From NCBI RefSeq assembly GCF_020164435.1, contig NZ_JAIUDQ010000006.1, positions 62,001 through 126,000 on the forward strand: a stretch of 64,000 nucleotides of DNA, written 5' to 3'. Position numbers and translations under genes: made by a program. Source of the DNA: Phyllobacterium lublinensis (lineage in GTDB: Bacteria; Pseudomonadota; Alphaproteobacteria; Rhizobiales; Rhizobiaceae). The notes under the pieces are model-generated. The model saw nothing but the letters and a program-made list of their open reading frames with translations. It was not told where the DNA came from and searched no databases. Of this stretch, positions 25,465-34,538 are shown in pieces; the first letter of the stretch is position 1, and each line of letters begins with the position of its first letter.

Positions 25465-26589
25465 TCAGAAGTTGCGCTGGAAGCGGACGATACCGCCGAA
25501 GGCGCTGTCCTTGCCACCCACAGCCTCAACGGACTCAGCGCGCTGGCCATCAAATTTGGTGTAGTTGATCTCGGGTGTGATCTTGAAGCCCGGAACCAAT
25601 TCGTACCCAACGTTCAAGGCTGCCGCGAACGTGCCGTCATCCTCATAGGCGAGCTGTGCATTGACAGTTGCCTGTTCGGTTGCCTTGATTGCGACGCCGC
25701 CCCATACGGCCCAATCGCCAAACCAGGGTGCAAAATAGTTGCCGACAAAGAGTTCTTCCTCTTCGACGATTTCCGTCTTGTCCCAATCAGACTGGTAACC
25801 ACCCATGACCCACGCCGAAATCGAATCCGAGAATTTGACGTCAGCGCGAAGCTTGCCAGCAAACTCTTCGACCACCGTGTCATAGCCGACGACGGCGGAA
25901 ACCGATCCCCACCCCTGTTCGACTTTGCCACCCGCCACGACGTGGGGGGCATAATCGTCAATTACGTGTGAAACGCTGCCGATATCATCGCCGCTGTTGA
26001 GATCGATTGTTCCGGTTGAGCCTGAGCCCTGTTCCAAGCCGATCAAGGCTGAGAACCCGTTGCCACCGGAGAACGTGTAACTGATCTGGTTCGTGACGTA
26101 GCGGCCTTCTCCGATCACGTCATCGTTGATGATGTCACCAAGATAGCCAGTCCAGCTGGTAAATTGCGAATCGGCAGCGCCAACTTGGAAACCGCCAAGC
26201 TCGATGGTGGCCTGATTCAGATCGACCTTGTCGGCGTCGGCCCCATTCTTGAAGTTATAGCGAAGCTCGGCAAATGAGCGCAGCGTGCCGAGTTCGGTTT
26301 CTGAGCGGGCATCGAAGCGGAGCAGGGCGCGGGCACGCCAGTCGTAGCTGTCTCTTTCTGCGCCACTGTAAACGTCGTCGCCGCCCTGGATATCAGACCG
26401 CACGTATCCGTCGATCTTCAGGCAGGTCTCGGTCCCTGGAATGTAAAAGAAGCCTGCGCCGTAAGCGTCGCAAACGCGAACGTATTCGACGGGCTCTGGT
26501 TCAGCGACTACGACTGCGTCTGCAGCACGTGCGCCGGTTACTGCAACGAGAGCTGCAGCGGAGCCGAGTAGAAGGCTCTTGATGTTCAT
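25465..26589 (-). CDS. Omp2-type outer-membrane porin, copy 1
   Basis: This 374-residue trimeric-type general porin resembles the Brucella Omp2a/Omp2b family. It has a signal peptide of about 22 residues ([19 protein letters not shown], cleavage before ADA). The conserved mature start follows, [20 protein letters not shown] with its Cys pair, then beta strands, and the C-terminal GGIVRFQRNF ends in Phe for BamA recognition. TGGAGGTCAG precedes the ATG. Its first 151 bp, including the ribosome site, are identical to those of the divergent copy at 27393, while the rest has diverged. The later codons differ in usage from copy 2. Confidence 0.95.
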   Translation of the reverse strand: MNIKSLLLGSAAALVAVTGARAADAVVVAEPEPVEYVRVCDAYGAGFFYIPGTETCLKIDGYVRSDIQGGDDVYSGAERDSYDWRARALLRFDARSETELGTLRSFAELRYNFKNGADADKVDLNQATIELGGFQVGAADSQFTSWTGYLGDIINDDVIGEGRYVTNQISYTFSGGNGFSALIGLEQGSGSTGTIDLNSGDDIGSVSHVIDDYAPHVVAGGKVEQGWGSVSAVVGYDTVVEEFAGKLRADVKFSDSISAWVMGGYQSDWDKTEIVEEEELFVGNYFAPWFGDWAVWGGVAIKATEQATVNAQLAYEDDGTFAAALNVGYELVPGFKITPEINYTKFDGQRAESVEAVGGKDSAFGGIVRFQRNF

Positions 26590-26606
26590 TTCTGACCTCC
26601 AGTCAA
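26456..26606 (-). repeat. 151-bp inverted repeat, porin 5' end, copy 1
   Basis: This block is identical base for base to 27376-27526 on the other strand. It spans 17 bases upstream of the ATG, the signal peptide and the start of the mature porin. About 48 further bases match with three differences. Confidence 0.9.
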
Positions 26607-26660
26607 GATTCGGCTGGAGGTGGGCGCGATTCCTGCCTGGAAGCGGCAGCCCGCAGAACG

Positions 26661-26990
26661 CTAGTGGCCGATGCTGTTGGAGAACAGGTTGACGACAAGA
26701 ACCCCGGCAACGATCAGCGTCAGGCCGAGGATTGCTGCAATATCAAGCGTTTGTCTGTACCAGAACCAGCCGACGGCAGCGATGAGCACAATGCCAGCGC
26801 CCGACCAGATCGCGTAGACGATACCGACGGGGATGGTCTTTATGGGAATCGACAAGAGATAGAAGGCCGCTCCATAGCCGAGGATGCAGACCAGCGAAGG
26901 CCAGAGCTTCGTGAACCCGTCCGCCTGCTTCAGGGCCGATGTCGCCACCACTTCGCAGACTATGGCGACAACGAGGTAGAGATAAGTCAT
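26661..26990 (-). CDS. SMR-family efflux protein (EmrE-like)
   Basis: This 109-residue four-helix small multidrug resistance protein has the essential membrane Glu in helix 1 (MTYLYLVVAIVCEVVATSAL, Glu13). It also has the conserved KTIPVGIVYAIWSGAGIVLI region and the final helix LGLTLIVAGVLVVNLFS. The features match the EmrE/Qac type that exports cationic compounds in exchange for protons. No guanidine riboswitch is seen upstream. It lies inside the segment bounded by the inverted porin repeats, on the same strand as porin copy 1. Confidence 0.92.
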   Translation of the reverse strand: MTYLYLVVAIVCEVVATSALKQADGFTKLWPSLVCILGYGAAFYLLSIPIKTIPVGIVYAIWSGAGIVLIAAVGWFWYRQTLDIAAILGLTLIVAGVLVVNLFSNSIGH

Positions 26991-27392
26991 GTCAAATCAC
27001 CATTCAGAATTGGACGGGAAATCATTGATTCGATTCACGGATTGGCTGTGAACCGCAGTCTCTTGGCCGATTCCGGTGGCAATTGCAGGTCCAATACCGT
27101 CATCGCCCGGAGAAATTTATTAAAAACCGGGTCACCTGTATTAATGAGTAGTAAAGATATTGCAGGGCCCGAGGCAATTTCGTGTCATTTGTGCAACAGC
27201 GGTCCGCCATAGAGCTGCCACAAGTCGCCTGACCCGACATTCATGGTTGAAACCCCGACGCTGGCGAGTATGGTCGGTCGGGAGGAAGGGCGTTCATCGC
27301 ATTTCTTCTTGGACTTAGGGGATGGGGACAGGTTGTCCTTCAGCCAAATTGGAATGCCCAGACCCATTTTTAACTTTGACTGGAGGTCAGAA
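26991..27392. promoter_or_regulatory. Divergent promoter region, SMR gene / porin copy 2
   Basis: 400 bases without a supported gene. It must hold the promoter for the SMR gene (leftward) and for porin copy 2 (rightward). The open frame preceding the porin (from 27243) is not conserved-looking; the ribosome site TGGAGGTCAG fixes the start at 27393. Confidence 0.5.
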
Positions 27393-27526
27393 ATGAACAT
27401 CAAGAGCCTTCTACTCGGCTCCGCTGCAGCTCTCGTTGCAGTAACCGGCGCACGTGCTGCAGACGCAGTCGTAGTCGCTGAACCAGAGCCCGTCGAATAC
27501 GTTCGCGTTTGCGACGCTTACGGCGC
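27376..27526 (+). repeat. 151-bp inverted repeat, porin 5' end, copy 2
   Basis: This is the partner of 26456-26606, identical in inverted orientation, with 769 bp between the two copies containing the SMR gene and the regions upstream of both porins. Confidence 0.9.
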
Positions 27527-28463
27527 TGGCTTCTTTTACATTCCGGGGACCGAAACCTGCCTGAAGATCAGCGGCTACCTGCGTTACGACGCACAGGGTG
27601 GCGATGATCCCTACACAGGCATCGACACTGAAACATGGACCAAGCACACTCGTGCAACGCTCCGCTTCGATGCCCGTTCGGAAACCGAACTCGGCACGCT
27701 GCGTTCGTACATCGAAACCCGTTTCGATTACACTGCTGGTCGTTTGGGTGAAGACGAAGATGGCTTCAACCCGTCCTATGCTGACCAGGACGAAACGCTT
27801 GCTCATGGTTACATCGAGCTCGGCGGCTTCCGCGTTGGTGTGACGGACTCGCAGTTCGACACATGGACCGGTTCTGCTGGTAACGTGATCTTCGACGATG
27901 TCATCGATTACGGTGGCGGTCGTACGAACCAGATCAGCTACACCTTTGCCGGTGGCAATGGCTTCTCGGCTACTATTGGTCTGGAACAGGGTGACTCAGC
28001 TCACATCATCGACGACTACATGCCGCACGTTGTTGCTGGTCTGAAGTTCGAGCAGGGTTGGGGCGCAATCTCCGCTGTCGGCGGTTATGATGCACTTGCC
28101 GAAGAGTTCGCTGGTAAGCTCCGTTTGGACGTGAAGTTCACCGACACGATTTCTGCCTTCATCATGGGCGGCTATCAGTCTGACTTCGACGATGCCGATG
28201 TTGTGAACCAGTACTACGGTGCTTGGTACGGTGATTGGGCTCTGTGGGCTGGTGCTTCCTTCAAGGTTACCGAGAAGGCCACCATCAACGGTCAGGTTGC
28301 TTATGAAGACGAAGGCACAGTCGCTGCCGCTTTGAACGTAGCTTACGAGCTGGTTCCTGGCTTCACGATCACGCCTGAAGTTGCATACACCTCCTTCGAC
28401 GGCGACCGTGGCTTTGAAGACGATGCAGTTGCGGGTATCATCCGCTTCCAGCGTAACTTCTAA
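27393..28463 (+). CDS. Omp2-type outer-membrane porin, copy 2
   Basis: This 356-residue porin is of the same family as copy 1: identical signal peptide, the start [20 protein letters not shown], strands such as [18 protein letters not shown] and [20 protein letters not shown], and the terminal [10 protein letters not shown]. It diverges from copy 1 mainly in the surface loops (for example [13 protein letters not shown] and [16 protein letters not shown]), as in Omp2a versus Omp2b. Codons are strongly biased towards ending in T (GGT, GCT, CGT), suggesting it is the more highly expressed copy. A strong terminator follows. Confidence 0.95.
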   Translation: MNIKSLLLGSAAALVAVTGARAADAVVVAEPEPVEYVRVCDAYGAGFFYIPGTETCLKISGYLRYDAQGGDDPYTGIDTETWTKHTRATLRFDARSETELGTLRSYIETRFDYTAGRLGEDEDGFNPSYADQDETLAHGYIELGGFRVGVTDSQFDTWTGSAGNVIFDDVIDYGGGRTNQISYTFAGGNGFSATIGLEQGDSAHIIDDYMPHVVAGLKFEQGWGAISAVGGYDALAEEFAGKLRLDVKFTDTISAFIMGGYQSDFDDADVVNQYYGAWYGDWALWAGASFKVTEKATINGQVAYEDEGTVAAALNVAYELVPGFTITPEVAYTSFDGDRGFEDDAVAGIIRFQRNF

Positions 28464-28489
28464 TCCTTCACTGGATTGGTTGATTGAGA

Positions 28490-28520
28490 CCCGGCAGCGC
28501 AAGCTGCCGGGTTTTCTTTT
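28490..28520 (+). terminator. Terminator of porin copy 2
   Basis: A perfect 9-bp stem CCCGGCAGC / GCTGCCGGG with a GCAA tetraloop is followed by TTTTCTTTT, 26 bases after the stop. Confidence 0.92.
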
Positions 28521-28701
28521 GCCCGTTTGCATAGCACTTCTGCCGTAATGACTCTTTATGCTCAGAAGCAGCACATGGCTGTGTTGAATTGGCAATGAAC
28601 ATCGGGCAACAAGGAAGCAATTCCAGGAAAAAGTGCTAAGCGGTTTTCCCAATTGGAATTGATGAAACGTTTGACCCATCGAACAGAATGAGAGTCCCGT
28701 A

Positions 28702-29367
28702 ATGCGCATCATCAAGAGCTGGTTCTGGCCAGGCGTAATCACCACTGCGCTCCTGACCGCCCTGGCTGGATGGTTTTTCGCCGGGCCGATCGACGAGCGC
28801 CTAACCGACACGGTGAACGCGGCGCTCGAATCGCAGAACGCGTGGGCAAGCGCCGAGGTTGATGGGCGCGATCTGGTCCTCAAGGGGATTGCACCGTCGG
28901 AAGAGGCGCTTACCGACGCGCTGAGAATTGCCGAACGGACGACCGGCGTTCGCGTTGTCGAAAATGCCACCACGCTATTGCCGCTGGCGGAACCGTTTTC
29001 CTTCGTCGTAACCAAATCCGACGATGGCATCCTCCTTTCCGGCAATGTTCCCTATGGCGATGCGCGTGCAAAGGTTCTGGCCGCGGCGGAAACCGCCATG
29101 CCCGGCATTGAAATCCTCGACGAAATGGCTGTCGCACGTGGTGCACCACAGGGTTTTTTCGATCTTGCCGGTTTTGCCCTGATGCAGGCGGCGCAACTGA
29201 CCAATGGGGAGGTGGAAGTTTCAGGTGAAACCTATAGTATCAGCGGAACGGCGGCGAACGCGGCCGACTACGAGTCCATTAACGCTGCGCTGCGCCTGGC
29301 TCTTCCGGGCAATGGCAAACCGGGTGAGATCAAACTGGAAGCACCAGTCAGCGCCAGCAGCAATTAG
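28702..29367 (+). CDS. BON-domain envelope protein
   Basis: This 221-residue protein has an N-terminal membrane anchor (FWPGVITTALLTALAGWFFA). Two or three BON-like units follow: NAWASAEVDGRDLVLKGIAP with SEEALTDALRIAERTTGVRV, then DDGILLSGNVPYGDARAKVL, and a third near SGETYSISGTAANAADYESI. BON domains bind phospholipid or other envelope components. The layout recalls the N-terminal part of OmpA/ArfA-type rhizobial proteins without the OmpA peptidoglycan domain. Two small membrane genes follow closely, so an envelope operon is likely. Confidence 0.75.
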   Translation: MRIIKSWFWPGVITTALLTALAGWFFAGPIDERLTDTVNAALESQNAWASAEVDGRDLVLKGIAPSEEALTDALRIAERTTGVRVVENATTLLPLAEPFSFVVTKSDDGILLSGNVPYGDARAKVLAAAETAMPGIEILDEMAVARGAPQGFFDLAGFALMQAAQLTNGEVEVSGETYSISGTAANAADYESINAALRLALPGNGKPGEIKLEAPVSASSN

Positions 29368-29385
29368 AGCATCGGAGATGAAAGC

Positions 29386-29484
29386 ATGTGGTTTCTTGTC
29401 ACTCAGCTATGGCTCTTTCTGCTGATAGCTGCTCTTGTTGGTTTTTACGTAGGCTGGTCGACCCATGATGGAGCGCGCAGCTGA
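29386..29484 (+). CDS. 32-residue membrane protein
   Basis: This tiny gene lies between the BON protein and the helix-hairpin-helix protein. ATG 29386 has CGGAGATGAAAGC before it and the stop is TGA 29482. The product is a single membrane helix, MWFLVTQLWLFLLIAALVGF, followed by YVGWSTHDGARS. Similar one-helix proteins (MW-x-LV-x-Q-x-WLFLLIA...GW) sit at the same place in related genomes, as far as I recall. Spacing of 18 bases before and 26 after supports one transcript. Confidence 0.65.
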   Translation: MWFLVTQLWLFLLIAALVGFYVGWSTHDGARS

Positions 29485-29510
29485 AACTGCCCTGGAGCGG
29501 ATAGGGAAAG

Positions 29511-30161
29511 ATGATCGTCTTCATTCTTCAGTCTCTGTTTCTCATTGCTGCAGCTTTCATCGCTGGTGCGATTTTAGGTAACATTTTCAAGCGGTTTTCC
29601 CGAAAAAGTGAATCAGTATCTGAGCATTCGACACGCGCTGCCGATGCCCGATTGGCATCGATAGCGTCATTGGGCATCGCGGCCAATGACGACATCAGCA
29701 AATCCGCACGCGAAGCCGCAGCCATGGTCCCTCCGGCGGAGCCTGTCCCGGCTATCAATCCTGTGCCCGCCAAATCGCCACGCAAGGCTGTCAAGAAGAG
29801 CGTAGCGAAATCGGCGGCAAGGGAAAGAAATCCCCGGCAGGACGAAAAGAATCGTCCCCCCGTGCTGAGGGCCGCACGCCGCGGCAAGCCGGATCAGCTG
29901 ATCGCGATCGATGGCATTGGCAACACAATCCAGTCGAAGCTCTTCGAACTCGGCGTCTTCCATTACGACCAGATCGCGGCATGGACCGTCGAACAGGCCG
30001 CTTGGGTCAGTGAAGAGATCGGTTTTCCCGGGCGAGCCCATCGGGAGAGCTGGATCAGGCAGGCAGCCGCGCTCGTCAAGCCGGCGACAAAGGCTGTGAA
30101 GCCAAAGCCCGCACCGCGCAAAACTGCTGCAAAGCCGGCAGGTACGCGCAAGAGCGGCTGA
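29511..30161 (+). CDS. Membrane-anchored helix-hairpin-helix protein
   Basis: This 216-residue protein has an N-terminal membrane helix (MIVFILQSLFLIAAAFIAGA), a basic, proline- and alanine-rich linker, and a compact helix-hairpin-helix-like domain (about 128-185: DQLIAIDGIGNTIQSKLFEL, then GVFHYDQIAAWTVEQAAWV). The tail is Lys/Ala/Pro-rich. The domain is the type that follows NADH-quinone oxidoreductase or ribosomal fusion proteins in Rhizobiales (ID-GIG-x-x-x-x-x-KL-x-x-LGV-x-x-x-x-QIA-x-W) and may bind nucleic acid. It is third in the BON-led gene set. Confidence 0.75.
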   Translation: MIVFILQSLFLIAAAFIAGAILGNIFKRFSRKSESVSEHSTRAADARLASIASLGIAANDDISKSAREAAAMVPPAEPVPAINPVPAKSPRKAVKKSVAKSAARERNPRQDEKNRPPVLRAARRGKPDQLIAIDGIGNTIQSKLFELGVFHYDQIAAWTVEQAAWVSEEIGFPGRAHRESWIRQAAALVKPATKAVKPKPAPRKTAAKPAGTRKSG

Positions 30162-30189
30162 AGCAAGCCCTCTGCCTCCACCCTACTGT

Positions 30190-30320
30190 GCGTAGTTCGT
30201 AACGAGCTTGTCGAGCTACAAACCACGCAAATCGCCACCGTCCGCAAAATCCGGGGAGATCGCGTTATCGGCAGCTTGCAGATTCTAGCTGGAGCTACCT
30301 GGTTACGAACCCCGCAAGTC
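30190..30320. repeat. Dispersed intergenic repeat, copy 2 (inverted)
   Basis: Read on the minus strand, this stretch matches copy 1 at 24037-24147: the AGCYGCCGATAACGCGATCTCCCC core and GTAGCTCG ends. It has its own inverted repeat GTAGTTCG / CGAGCTAC near 30192-30219. It lies between the convergent helix-hairpin-helix and hydrolase genes. Confidence 0.5.
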
Positions 30321-31193
30321 GACACCCGCTGCAAATGCTGCGATCAACTCGGGCAGTTGCCCGGTCTCGAGCAGCGGCGCGTGCCCTTGGCCGGCCACAT
30401 TGATGACCTGCAGGGCAGGGTGGCGGCGGGTCATCTCTTCCACCGTTTCGGGACTCAGCAACTTGGTATTTTCCCCACGGATCAGCAAAAGCGGCAGTTC
30501 CGCCATCAGGTCGAACTGCGCCCACAGATCCGGTAGCTTCTGTGTCAGGTCAACGCTTTCCATCGTTCGCAAAAGGTTGGGATCGTAGTCAGGGACGATG
30601 ACACCATTTTCCTCGCGGTAGATGGCGCGGGCGAAGCGTTCGCAATCGCCCCTTGTCAGTGCCGGGAAGGCGGGGCCATGCACCACCCACAACATATCTG
30701 CCGCCTCGGTCCATGTCTTTGGCTCGCGGGGGCTGTTCAGATACAGACTGATCTCGATCAGTCCCGGCAATGCGATCTCGGGGCCGATATCGTTGAGGAT
30801 GATCCCGGCAAGCAGCTGCGGGGCAGTGGCAGCCAGAATATGGATGATCAGGCCGCCTCGCGACGTGCCGAGAACCACCGCGCGGCTGATACCGAGATGA
30901 GCAAGGCCGGCGATGACATCGCCGGCTTCGGTACCAATATTGTAGTGTGACCACTCGGGGTCATAGCTCGACCTGCCGCGCCCGCGATAGTCGAAGCTGA
31001 TCACCTGGCGCGGGGTGTCAGGGTGAGACGCCAGCGACAGTGCCAGTTCATGGAAGTCCCTTGCGTTGCGCGTCAGGCCGGGCAGGCAGACGAGCGGCAG
31101 TGCATTGGTCTTCCGCTGAGGATCATAAATCCGAGCATAAAGCTTCAATCCATCCGGCGCGTCGTAGTTGATTTCGCGGAAGGATTTGGCCAA
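30303..31193 (-). CDS. Alpha/beta hydrolase
   Basis: This 296-residue hydrolase has the standard fold: oxyanion region LVCLPGLTRNARDFHELA, the strand ISFDYRGRGRSSYD, the nucleophile elbow VVLGTSRGGLIIH (G-x-S-x-G with Ser near 109), a lid rich in Trp and Pro, the acid near LLLIRGENTKLLSPE and the His in VAGQGHAPLLET. The substrate is unknown; dienelactone hydrolases, haloperoxidase-like esterases and lactonases all share this pattern. It stands alone, convergent with the preceding operon. Confidence 0.88.
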   Translation of the reverse strand: MAKSFREINYDAPDGLKLYARIYDPQRKTNALPLVCLPGLTRNARDFHELALSLASHPDTPRQVISFDYRGRGRSSYDPEWSHYNIGTEAGDVIAGLAHLGISRAVVLGTSRGGLIIHILAATAPQLLAGIILNDIGPEIALPGLIEISLYLNSPREPKTWTEAADMLWVVHGPAFPALTRGDCERFARAIYREENGVIVPDYDPNLLRTMESVDLTQKLPDLWAQFDLMAELPLLLIRGENTKLLSPETVEEMTRRHPALQVINVAGQGHAPLLETGQLPELIAAFAAGVDLRGS

Positions 31194-31542
31194 TCGTGTA
31201 ACTCCATGATGCGATGAAAAATACGAGCAATTATCGCGCCACGTTATCTCTCCCCATGTGGGAGAGAAAGCGATTTCGCCATCCTGGCGCAGCTATTTTG
31301 CTGGAAAAGTGGCGAAAAACCACCCCACCCGGGACCTGCTGTCCGACCTTCCTCATCAAGGGGAGCGTAAAGCCAGCATTGGCATCCCCACCTCCCCCTC
31401 GATGGGGGAGGTCGCACCGAAGCTGCGGGTGGGGGTGTTAATAGCGTGCGTGATTTCGAACGAGAGCAGATGGCAGCTGCGCTGGCGTCGCTGGTGAGGG
31501 TGTTGGCTTACATCAAGCCGGAGCAGACATCCGGCTTGGAAA
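31194..31542. repeat. Intergenic stretch with REP-like palindromes
   Basis: 349 bases without a gene. Two purine/pyrimidine palindromes stand out: TCTCTCCC / GGGAGAGA (31247-31267) and CCTCCCCC / GGGGGAGG (31391-31411). Such CTCCCC-ATG-GGGGAG elements are scattered through many alphaproteobacterial genomes as repetitive extragenic sequences. No T-rich tail marks them as ordinary terminators. Confidence 0.55.
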
Positions 31543-33648
31543 TCAACCCCGGCGTCCAGCTGTCAGGTCGCTTTCGATCTGTGCCTTGCCGGTAAGCCGC
31601 GCCTTATAGACCTCGTAATTTTCCATGACCCGCTGCACATAGTTGCGGGTTTCGGTATAGGGAATGCGCTCGATCCAGTCGACGACTTCATCGACGGATT
31701 TGCCGCGCGGATCGCCGTAGCGCGCGATCCATTCATTGGCGCGCGTGGGCCCCGCATTGTACCCGGCAAAGGTTAGTACATACGAACCATCAAATTTCGA
31801 GATCTGTTCGCCAAGGAACTTTGCGCCCAAGGTGGCATTGTAGGCCGCATCCGTGGTCAAGCGGTCTTTCGAATAGCTCATCCCCGCACGGGTGGCGACG
31901 CCCTTCGCAGTACCTGGCAGGAGTTGCAGCAGGCCAAGTGCCCCGGCGCTTGAGACGGCAGCGGGGTTGAACTCGCTTTCCTGGCGGGCGATGGCATAGG
32001 CGAGCGCTGTGCCGGAACCGGAAATGTTGGCATTGCCGGGAATGGCGCCGACCGGATGCGACAGTGCGCCGACATCGATACCGCGTTGTGCTGCGGCCTT
32101 GCCGACGCGCAGGGCGACATAGTGGTTGTTCTTGCGCTCGGCCATGACGGCAAGCAGCGCCAGTTCACCGGGGCTGTCCAGTTCCTGCGCCAGGCTCGTA
32201 TAGAGCATTGCGGCGCGGGAATCATAGCCGGTATCCTCCAGACGCTGGATGGCGCGCACGGCCTCGCGCTGGGCGAAGCGTGCCCGATCGGCGTCCGACG
32301 GCCTCGGATAGGGTAGCTGCAGCCCGGACTGTCCGAGCTTTGCCGCCGAAAGCTGGCCGTAGAACGTCGTTCCGTAGCGCGATGCCCGCGCATAGTAATC
32401 GCGGGCGCTGCCGCTGCTGCCGGCTTCCGCCGCCCGCCCGAGCCAGTAGTAGGCGCGTGACGCCGACATCGGCTTTGACGATATTTCGGCGATCCGGGCA
32501 AAATGCTTCTGTGCGGTGTTCGGGTCGTTCAATGCGCGCAGCGCGACCCATCCGGCGTGGAACTCGGCATCCGCCGCAACGCTCGGCGTCTCGGCACTGT
32601 GCATGGCCGCGATGCGATAGGCTCGCTTGGCATCGCCAATGTCGAGCAGTTCGCGCGACAGGACCCGCCGCTCGGTCCACCAGGCGTCGGGGTCGACCAG
32701 CGAAGCCGCATCGCGTGGCGCAGTCGCCATGACGTCGGCCGCCTCCCGGAATTTCTCCTGACGCCGCAGATATTGTGCCTTGGCGAAGATGTAGGCTGCA
32801 TTTCGCGACCAGGAGCCATCGACCTGAGCCAGCTTCTTGCCGGCGTCGGGTGATTTCTGCAGCACCGCCGCAAATGCCTGGTACAGGGAATCGGCATTGG
32901 CGAGCTTGGCAACGCGTCCGGCAGGCTTGACCTTGCCCTCATAGAGCATGGTCAACATCCGGGTCAGGTGGTCGTCGCGGGGAATGACCTGTGAAAACTC
33001 CTTGAGAATCATGCTCTCCTGGCTGTCTTCGAGCTTCTTCGTGCGCCAGAAAGGGCTGAGCACCTGCCGGGCGCGTGCGGTGTTGCCGCTGGCCACATAG
33101 GCGCGGGCAAGAATGACGACGCCTTCTGTCGTCTGCGGCGGCGTGTTGCCGAAGGCACCGATGACGATGGACGGAGCAGGGTTCTCCTTGTAGAGCGCCC
33201 GTTCGGAATTGTTGCGGAATGTCGCCATGCCCGGCCAGCCCGGCAGTTCCGACGCCGCGTGGGCGATCTCTGAACTTGGAACGCCCGGCGCATTGGAAAG
33301 CCCGATCGCCCAAGTCAGGATATGCCGGTCGAGCGCGTTGGCAGGCAGGCCATTGCGTATGCCGAGCGCCCTCTGCACGTCGCCCGAGGCGATCGCGTCG
33401 AGGCCGCTTTTCAGGCTCCCGGCAATGGCGTTGGGTTTTGCCGGCTTGATGCCCGCCGTGGTCACCGGGTCGGGGCGCGTTACCGCCTGCATGGCCGGGC
33501 TCACTCTTGTACCGGTTGCGGCAAACGGCTTGAGGCTCGGCACCGGGACCGCTGCGGAGGGTGACGGCGACTGGGCATGGGAGGGCACTGCGACCAACGC
33601 AAAGGCCGACGCGAGAAGAACGTGACGCAAAACAGAAGTTCTCAGCAT
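31543..33648 (-). CDS. slt: Soluble lytic murein transglycosylase
   Basis: This 701-residue periplasmic enzyme cleaves peptidoglycan glycan strands to 1,6-anhydro ends. It has a signal peptide (HVLLASAFALVAVPSHA, cleavage before QSP) and a long alpha-helical superhelical U/L domain (about residues 70-540). The C-terminal SLT domain shows ARQESEFNPAAVSSAGALGL with the catalytic Glu in QESEF, then LLQLLPGTAKGVA, FAGYNAGPTRANEW and IPYTETRNYVQRVM. Length and order fit Slt70-like rhizobial proteins. It is normally divergent from dapA in this group; here about 3 kb of extra DNA lies between. Confidence 0.93.
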   Translation of the reverse strand: MLRTSVLRHVLLASAFALVAVPSHAQSPSPSAAVPVPSLKPFAATGTRVSPAMQAVTRPDPVTTAGIKPAKPNAIAGSLKSGLDAIASGDVQRALGIRNGLPANALDRHILTWAIGLSNAPGVPSSEIAHAASELPGWPGMATFRNNSERALYKENPAPSIVIGAFGNTPPQTTEGVVILARAYVASGNTARARQVLSPFWRTKKLEDSQESMILKEFSQVIPRDDHLTRMLTMLYEGKVKPAGRVAKLANADSLYQAFAAVLQKSPDAGKKLAQVDGSWSRNAAYIFAKAQYLRRQEKFREAADVMATAPRDAASLVDPDAWWTERRVLSRELLDIGDAKRAYRIAAMHSAETPSVAADAEFHAGWVALRALNDPNTAQKHFARIAEISSKPMSASRAYYWLGRAAEAGSSGSARDYYARASRYGTTFYGQLSAAKLGQSGLQLPYPRPSDADRARFAQREAVRAIQRLEDTGYDSRAAMLYTSLAQELDSPGELALLAVMAERKNNHYVALRVGKAAAQRGIDVGALSHPVGAIPGNANISGSGTALAYAIARQESEFNPAAVSSAGALGLLQLLPGTAKGVATRAGMSYSKDRLTTDAAYNATLGAKFLGEQISKFDGSYVLTFAGYNAGPTRANEWIARYGDPRGKSVDEVVDWIERIPYTETRNYVQRVMENYEVYKARLTGKAQIESDLTAGRRG

Positions 33649-33718
33649 GTGGGCTACCAGTTATGTTGAAGCGGATCAGCGACTTTCTGAGAGTTCGGCC
33701 CGATGAGTCAGCTGGTGT

Positions 33719-33778
33719 GGTTTTCGAAAACCGGAGCGCAGTGGACTTGTTGTCCATGAGCACCGGAAGCGTAGAAAA
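33719..33778. repeat. Hairpin-bearing intergenic element
   Basis: A perfect palindrome GGTTTTCGAAAACC (33719-33732) is followed by near-direct repeats ACCGGAGCGCAG and ACCGGAAGCGTAG that flank a TGGAC-TTGTT-GTCCA hairpin. Similar mosaics recur between genes in Rhizobiales; no second copy was found in this window. Confidence 0.4.
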
Positions 33779-34538
33779 TCGCAGCAGATGTTCATCAGGG
33801 CGCGTTCTCATGAAGTCGCTTGAGGGTCCCCTGATCCGAAGACAATATCATAATAGTGGCGGACGTATGAAAGCACTCTTAACAAAGTGTTTCGACAAAC
33901 GGTCAAATTCGCGCTTGCAGGCGCAACCTGCCACCCGGGCGGAATCTTTCCGATGTATGCGTGTGTAAGCAAATGAGGTTAGCTGGAAGAAGTTGCGGTG
34001 AATATTTGCTCAACAATTGGGCTTAGGCCAATAACACACCAGAACCCTTCATTAATGAAAAATGAGATTCATCGGTAGCGGAAACAACGAAAAAATAGAG
34101 AAAAATTGAAGAAAAAGTATGCACGTAGTCCCAGTTATATGCAAATTTACTTGATCGGTGTCGCGCGGAGGATTAACCTGTAGGGACATGGCCGAGAGGC
34201 CTTGTCGAGGGTAGGGGCAAGCCGTCGTCGCCAGGATAATTGCATCGGCCCAGTCCTCGACATCCAAGGAAAGCGTCGGTCTGAGCAGGCTTTTGACTGG
34301 CGCCGGTACGCTAGGTCATTCCGATAGTCCTCATCCTCATGTGTACGTCATGGAAACTGGCTTCCCATCCTGGAAGCCCGACTGATTGTCTTTCGCATAT
34401 GCCGCGCGAGGTCGATGCCCACGCCCCCGCGGGAGAATAGGCTGAGACTCTGGGCCGAGCGCGACCGGCTTCATCCTCGCGAACTTTTGGAGCCGGTGAA
34501 CAAGGATGGGACGCACGTCCTCGGGGAGGGGCGCGCGC

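Noticed and set aside
26991-27200. Guanidine (ykkC) riboswitch before the SMR gene
   Set aside because: None of the conserved ykkC elements is present upstream of the start.
33561-33968. 135-codon plus-strand frame crossing the slt start
   Set aside because: It begins antisense inside slt and continues through a hairpin-bearing intergenic element.
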